Below, in pieces: positions 40,135 to 43,908 of a stretch of 43,908 bases of DNA. Positions within the stretch are counted from its first letter, which is position 1; each line of letters opens with the position of its first letter. Both the position numbers and the translations under genes were made by a program. Origin of the DNA: a virus; IMG/VR virus record IMGVR_UViG_3300024961_000001, positions 1 to 43,908 of that record; one strand, written 5' to 3'. The notes below the pieces were generated by a model. The model saw nothing but the letters and a program-made list of their open reading frames with translations. It did no database searches and was not told where the DNA came from.

Positions 40135-40181
40135 AACTGATAGAAAATGTGCAAAAGGAGTTGCGCACATGACTATCAGTT
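40135..40181 (+). promoter_or_regulatory. Hairpin enclosing the tail-fibre ribosome-binding site and start codon
   Basis: A 9-base perfect stem AACTGATAG (40135-40143) / CTATCAGTT (40173-40181) encloses a 6-base stem ATGTGC (40147-40152) / GCACAT (40165-40170). The loop holds the Shine-Dalgarno AAAAGGAG (40153-40160), and the ATG start (40169-40171) lies in and next to the inner stem. As RNA this would hide the start codon and could delay or tune tail-fibre translation. Confidence 0.75.
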
Positions 40182-41248
40182 CTGAAGCTAGGAAAGCTGG
40201 CCCATTCGATGGAAACGATGTTACTACATCATTCCCTTTCACATTTAAAACCTTCGCAAAAGCTGATGTAAAGGTCATCTACACAGATGTTGACGAGATT
40301 GAAACCGTACTGGTTCTTGATAGTGACTACACCGTTACGCTTAACCTCGATCAGAACGCAAGCCCAGGCGGTAGCATTAGCTATTCAACATTAGCTACAG
40401 GTGAAAAGCTAACGATATTAGGCAACGTAGAGTACACCCAAGAAACTGACATTCAAAATCAAGGTGGCTTTTATCCTGAAGTGTTTGAAAATGCACTTGA
40501 TAAAATCACGATGCTTATTCAGCAAGTCAAAGAGATTGCAGATCGTGCCGTGGTCGTGCCTGCATCAAGCTCTGTTACCTCAGAGAATTACCTAGACACT
40601 ATTAATACATACAAACTTCAGGCGGCATCTTCTGCTGCGGCTGCGGCTTTATCTGCAATAGAGGCTTTAGGTTATGCAAATGATGCAGAAGCAGACAAAA
40701 TTCAAACTGGATTAGACCGCATACAAACAGGGCTTGATGTTCTCGCGGCAGAAGCTGCGGTTGTATCTGCATTATTGAAAGCAAATAACTTATCTGACTT
40801 AGCCAATGTGGTAACTGCTAGAGCTAATTTAGGTTTAACCATCGGCACAGACGTTCAAGCCTTCGATGCCAATACCGTCAAGAAAAACGTAGCCAACACT
40901 TTCACTGCTACTCAAGTGCCTGATAACGGCACAGCTGCGGTATCAACTACCTCAACCTATACGTTCGATGGCGCAGACCAAATCCGTGAGGTGACGCTAA
41001 CCAATGCAATCACCGTTACATTTGGCGCGCCTACAGGTATCACAGAAAAGGCTATGTATAAGTTCATGCTGAAAGCTGGTGATACTTCTGCGCGAGTATT
41101 TGCGTGGAATGCTGCGTTTAAGTTCCCGAATGCAACGCCGCCGTTAACTGCTGGTGCGGCTACTAACGGTGCTTACGACATTATTAGCTTTATCGGTGGC
41201 GCTGGTAACACGCTCATCTATGACGGTCACTTAGCGAATGTGGGGTAA
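40169..41248 (+). CDS. Tail-fibre protein with T7-like N-terminal tail-binding domain
   Basis: A 359-residue protein. MTISSEARKAGPFDGNDVTTSFPFTFKTFAKADVKVIYTDVDEIETVLVLDSDYTVTLN matches the tail-attachment domain of T7-type fibres and podoviral spikes. A helical Ala-rich rod follows (about 140-200), then a beta-rich head (FDGADQIREVTLTNAITVTFG). It should link to the tail and hold the receptor-binding protein encoded next. Its start codon sits in a hairpin. Confidence 0.8.
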   Translation: MTISSEARKAGPFDGNDVTTSFPFTFKTFAKADVKVIYTDVDEIETVLVLDSDYTVTLNLDQNASPGGSISYSTLATGEKLTILGNVEYTQETDIQNQGGFYPEVFENALDKITMLIQQVKEIADRAVVVPASSSVTSENYLDTINTYKLQAASSAAAAALSAIEALGYANDAEADKIQTGLDRIQTGLDVLAAEAAVVSALLKANNLSDLANVVTARANLGLTIGTDVQAFDANTVKKNVANTFTATQVPDNGTAAVSTTSTYTFDGADQIREVTLTNAITVTFGAPTGITEKAMYKFMLKAGDTSARVFAWNAAFKFPNATPPLTAGAATNGAYDIISFIGGAGNTLIYDGHLANVG

Positions 41249-41251
41249 GTG

Positions 41252-42892
41252 ATGATTAGAAGCTTTATCTCTAAGCTTTACAGCCTTTATACACCTAGCT
41301 TTTTTATGTCAGGTGGAGGTAGTGCGAATGGTTACGTAATTGAGCGTAGCTTGCGGTTTAGTGCGGCTAGTAGCCAGTATCTTACACGTACACTTAGCTC
41401 GAATTTCGGCGGGCAAATTGCAACCTTTTCCTTTTGGGTAAAACGAGGCGCGCTGGGGGTTCGACAAGTAATATTTGGAGCATCTAACGGCTCTACAACA
41501 GCTTTTGGAATAGAATTTAATAGTGCAGATCAGTTAGATTTTTTCGATTATTTTACAACCTATCAAGCAAGGAAGGTCACTTCGAGGGTGTTTAGAGACC
41601 CTTCTGCTTTGTATCACATTGAATGCACAGTTAACACGCCCAGCGCTAATGCATCCTCAAGATTTACGGTAAAAATTAACGGGATTTTAGAAACAACCTT
41701 TAGTAGTTCGATAGACCCAAGTCAAAATTTAGTGACAACTCTAAGCCTTTTTAATACATTTAATATCGGAAGAGAGGCTGGAACTGCATCAGGATTGCTT
41801 GATGGGTATTTAGCAGAAATAAACGTCACTGAAAATACGACTTCATCCTTCGGTGAAATCAACACAAGCACTGGCCAATGGGTTGCTAAGAAATATACAG
41901 GCACTTACGGCACAAACGGCTTTTACCTAGACTTCAAAGACGGCACCAGCACAACAACGCTAGGTTACGACAAGTCAGGTAACAACAATCACTGGACGCT
42001 CACAAACTTCACACGCTCTGCTGGCGTGAATGATTGCTGGATGCTGGATGTTCCAGCAGGGAATGGTAGTGCTAGTGCGGTTCAGCCTAGTGGTAATTAT
42101 GCGGTGTTGAACCCGTTAGATGCTGGTGTTGGAACCAATATTACACTATCAAACGCAAATTTGAATTATGCTCAAGGTGCTACTAACGGAGCAGTGCGAG
42201 CTACCATAGGGATGCTAACAGGCAAATGGTATTGGGAAGCAACTGTTACAGCCACTAATCCGATGATTGGGATTTCAAACTCTTTGGCAACTACACAGAA
42301 TTATCCTGGGTCCGATGCTAATGGTTGGGCATACTATGGGTTAGATGGGACAAAGTACACAAATGGTACATCAATAGCCTATGGTGCAGCATACACAACC
42401 AGCGATGTTATTGGCGTGGCCTTTGACGCTGACAACGGTACATTAACATTCTACAAAAATAACGTCAGCCAAGGTACAGCATTTACAGGACTCACGTCCG
42501 GTGCATACTTTCCAGCAATAGGGCGTGGCAACGGTAGTCCGAGTGCCTCCCTCAACTTCGGTCAACGTTCATTCACCTACACACCACCTGCTGGCTTCAA
42601 AGCACTATGCACGGCAAACCTAACAAGCACCGATGTGATTGAATCAGGAAGCTTCACAGGTAATGCAAATGCTATTGGTCCATTCATCTGGTGCAACGGC
42701 ACACCTGAAACTCTCACTATTAATGGTAACGCAGTCACATGGGGTACGCATGCGGACAAGCTATCCAACGGCTTCAAGCTACGCACATCATCATCTAGTT
42801 ACAACTCATCAGGCACTAACACTTGGACGGCAACAATATTAAGCCCTGAGAGCAAGTCAGCCTTTAAACATCAGAACGCAAAAGGGAATTAA
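41252..42892 (+). CDS. Receptor-binding candidate with LamG-like and SPRY domains
   Basis: A 546-residue protein. Residues about 35-200 are a LamG/concanavalin-like lectin fold (LRFSAASSQYLTRTLSSNFGG ... INVTENT). Residues about 310-450 are a SPRY domain (GKWYWEATVTATNPMIGISN, VIGVAFDADNGTLTFYKNN, PAIGRGNGSPSASLNFGQRSF). This lectin-SPRY pair suggests sugar or protein binding at the cell surface. The start is ATG 41252; a GTG at 41249 is in frame. No chaperone domain is seen. Confidence 0.75.
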   Translation: MIRSFISKLYSLYTPSFFMSGGGSANGYVIERSLRFSAASSQYLTRTLSSNFGGQIATFSFWVKRGALGVRQVIFGASNGSTTAFGIEFNSADQLDFFDYFTTYQARKVTSRVFRDPSALYHIECTVNTPSANASSRFTVKINGILETTFSSSIDPSQNLVTTLSLFNTFNIGREAGTASGLLDGYLAEINVTENTTSSFGEINTSTGQWVAKKYTGTYGTNGFYLDFKDGTSTTTLGYDKSGNNNHWTLTNFTRSAGVNDCWMLDVPAGNGSASAVQPSGNYAVLNPLDAGVGTNITLSNANLNYAQGATNGAVRATIGMLTGKWYWEATVTATNPMIGISNSLATTQNYPGSDANGWAYYGLDGTKYTNGTSIAYGAAYTTSDVIGVAFDADNGTLTFYKNNVSQGTAFTGLTSGAYFPAIGRGNGSPSASLNFGQRSFTYTPPAGFKALCTANLTSTDVIESGSFTGNANAIGPFIWCNGTPETLTINGNAVTWGTHADKLSNGFKLRTSSSSYNSSGTNTWTATILSPESKSAFKHQNAKGN

Positions 42893-42894
42893 CC

Positions 42895-43506
42895 ATGTAT
42901 TACAGAGAAGCAAGCAACCAATATATTAACGATGGCATGGACTTTACGATTGATGGCAACTCTTATCCATTTACCGCATTAGGTGATAAATCTCCTGAGA
43001 TATTGCAATCATTTGGCCTTGAGTTGGTAGTAGCAACCAATCAACCTGCTAACCGTAATTTCTACAATGTGACCGAAGAGTACAACGGCGCAACAGTGAC
43101 ATATATCAATACACCAATGGACTTAACCGCTATCCGTGAGCGTTTGTGGACACAGATTAAAAGCCATCGTGATTACGTTAAAACTAATGGCGGCTGCTTG
43201 GTTCAGGATAAGTGGTTTCACTCAGACACCGATTCAAAGCAACAACAAATTGCATTGGTCATCATGGGCGCAAACATCCCTGCAAATCTGAAATGGAAAA
43301 CGCTAGACGGTTCTTTTGTGACTATGACACAAGCACTGGCTGGTGAGCTATTTGCGGCACAGGTTATGCGTGAACAAGTGATTTTTGGTGTAGCAGAAGC
43401 CAAGCGTGCAGCCATCCAAACCATGACCATTGAACAACTTGAAGCCTATGACGTACTTGATGGATTTCCCGAGGAGTATGTAGATGAAGCTGCTATTCAG
43501 CCGTAG
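42895..43506 (+). CDS. DUF4376 tail-associated protein
   Basis: A 203-residue protein. The C-terminal ~120 residues (AIRERLWTQIKSHRDYVKTNGGCLVQDKWFHSDTDSKQQQIALV ... LKWKTLDGSFVTMTQALAGELFAA) match DUF4376, often found at the end of tail-fibre clusters as an assembly or chaperone-like factor. AAAAGGGAATTAACC precedes the ATG. The peptidase gene overlaps its end by 23 bases. Confidence 0.75.
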   Translation: MYYREASNQYINDGMDFTIDGNSYPFTALGDKSPEILQSFGLELVVATNQPANRNFYNVTEEYNGATVTYINTPMDLTAIRERLWTQIKSHRDYVKTNGGCLVQDKWFHSDTDSKQQQIALVIMGANIPANLKWKTLDGSFVTMTQALAGELFAAQVMREQVIFGVAEAKRAAIQTMTIEQLEAYDVLDGFPEEYVDEAAIQP

Positions 43507-43908
43507 GTGGCATCTTGGATCATGGTTGATCAGGTTTATTACCTGGTCAGAGTATAGCCATGTTGACTTGGTGCTTGATGATGATTTGCTTATCGGTGCA
43601 ATTGCAGGGGAGGGCGTTGTACTAGGTAAGGTTAACGATAGGTTAGCAAAGTCATCTAAGGCCGTGATGATGCATATCCCAGTGAAAGAGCTGGATGTAT
43701 CAGAGGCGTTTGCGATTGGCCAGCTTGGTAAGCAATACGATTGGCTCGGTGTGGTTGGTATCGGGCTAAAGAGAAACTGGCAGGAAGATGATAAATGGTC
43801 GTGTGCTGAGTTGGTGGCCAGCATTCTAGCAGCAGGTGGTCAAAGGCCGTTTGATAGTAAGTATCACCATCGTATTACACCTCAGCATTTGTTATCGCTG
43901 AATTTTGA
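43484..43908 (+). CDS. Permuted papain-fold (NlpC/P60- or YiiX-like) peptidase, 5' part
   Basis: The gene starts at ATG 43484 (GAGGAG upstream), overlaps the DUF4376 gene by 23 bases, and continues across the circular join to the stop at 146, giving 147 residues. His26 (YSHVDLVLD) precedes Cys107 (WSCAELVAS), the order of circularly permuted papain-like enzymes such as YiiX/YebB-type NlpC/P60 relatives. Between them lies QYDWLGVVG, usual in phage members. It may cut cell-wall peptides during entry or lysis. No signal peptide is evident. Confidence 0.75.
   Translation, partial: MKLLFSRRWHLGSWLIRFITWSEYSHVDLVLDDDLLIGAIAGEGVVLGKVNDRLAKSSKAVMMHIPVKELDVSEAFAIGQLGKQYDWLGVVGIGLKRNWQEDDKWSCAELVASILAAGGQRPFDSKYHHRITPQHLLSLNF
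43782..43908. repeat. Terminal direct repeat, right copy (circular overlap)
   Basis: Identical to bases 1-127. It lies inside the 3' part of the peptidase gene that starts at 43484. Removing one copy gives a unique genome of 43,781 bp. Confidence 0.95.

Noticed and set aside
40169-43506. Diversity-generating retroelement at the tail fibre (as in BPP-1)
   Set aside because: No reverse-transcriptase gene and no template/variable repeat pair was seen, although head genes resemble BPP-1.
43348-43824. 158-residue - strand frame near the right end
   Set aside because: Antisense to the DUF4376 and peptidase genes; low-complexity Ser/Pro translation.
1-43908. CRISPR array
   Set aside because: No regularly spaced long direct repeats seen; only short repeats in attP, operator and border motifs.

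Overview
The window is almost certainly one complete temperate podovirus-type phage genome (or excised prophage), assembled as a circle and cut inside a gene. The first 127 bases (1-127) are repeated exactly as the last 127 (43782-43908). A lysis-module peptidase gene starts at 43484, runs off the right edge and finishes at 146 on the left edge. The unique circle is therefore 43,781 bp. The host cannot be named from sequence alone. The low-to-mid-40s GC look and a structural set resembling Bordetella phage BPP-1 (Bbp16- and Bbp19-type proteins, T7-like tail and internal proteins) suggest a proteobacterial host, perhaps an AT-rich betaproteobacterium; that is inference.

Layout. 43484-1874 (across the join), + strand: papain-fold peptidase, two small membrane proteins (holin/antiholin candidates), M23 endolysin, i-spanin Rz, and o-spanin Rz1 nested inside Rz. 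1875-2162: gap with three exact copies of TTTAGGGTATC, the best attP/arm-site candidate. 2163-3344: tyrosine integrase. 3298-10439, - strand: early leftward operon with an AlpA-like (excisionase-type) regulator, many small overlapping genes, an HNH-AP2 endonuclease, a gene-free structured stretch (6408-6763), a YqaJ-type exonuclease and RecT. It is read from a clear promoter near 10531-10559. 10610-11855, - strand: prophage-expressed unit of S24-type repressor, a two-TM membrane protein, a DUF4156-like lipoprotein and a UUCG terminator. 11862-11931: divergent operator/promoter region. 11940-19167, + strand: early rightward genes, namely a Cro-like protein, replication proteins (DUF1376 and a lambda-P-like partner), a PP-loop/PAPS-reductase-like protein, a Tad2 (DUF2829) anti-Thoeris protein, Gp49-like, DUF1367 and NinG proteins, and small DNA-binding proteins. 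19160-43506, + strand: packaging, head and tail genes: terminases, portal, scaffold, capsid, cement protein, tail tubes A and B, internal virion proteins including a 2,470-residue polyvalent protein, two receptor-binding/tail-fibre proteins, and a DUF4376 protein.

How it works together. The repressor and Cro-like protein appear to share TTCGTATT half-sites at both PR and PL, as in lambda-type switches, and both genes look leaderless. Leftward transcription gives excision and recombination functions; rightward transcription gives replication, anti-defence and then virion genes. The points most worth a second look are the RBS-enclosing hairpin at the tail-fibre start, the giant ejected protein carrying an ADP-ribosyltransferase-like cassette and an HELGH metalloprotease motif in locally different DNA, the Tad2 protein next to a cysteine-rich PP-loop protein, the structured gene-free stretch at 6408-6763, and the repeated AGGGTGCGTTT motif at late-gene borders.
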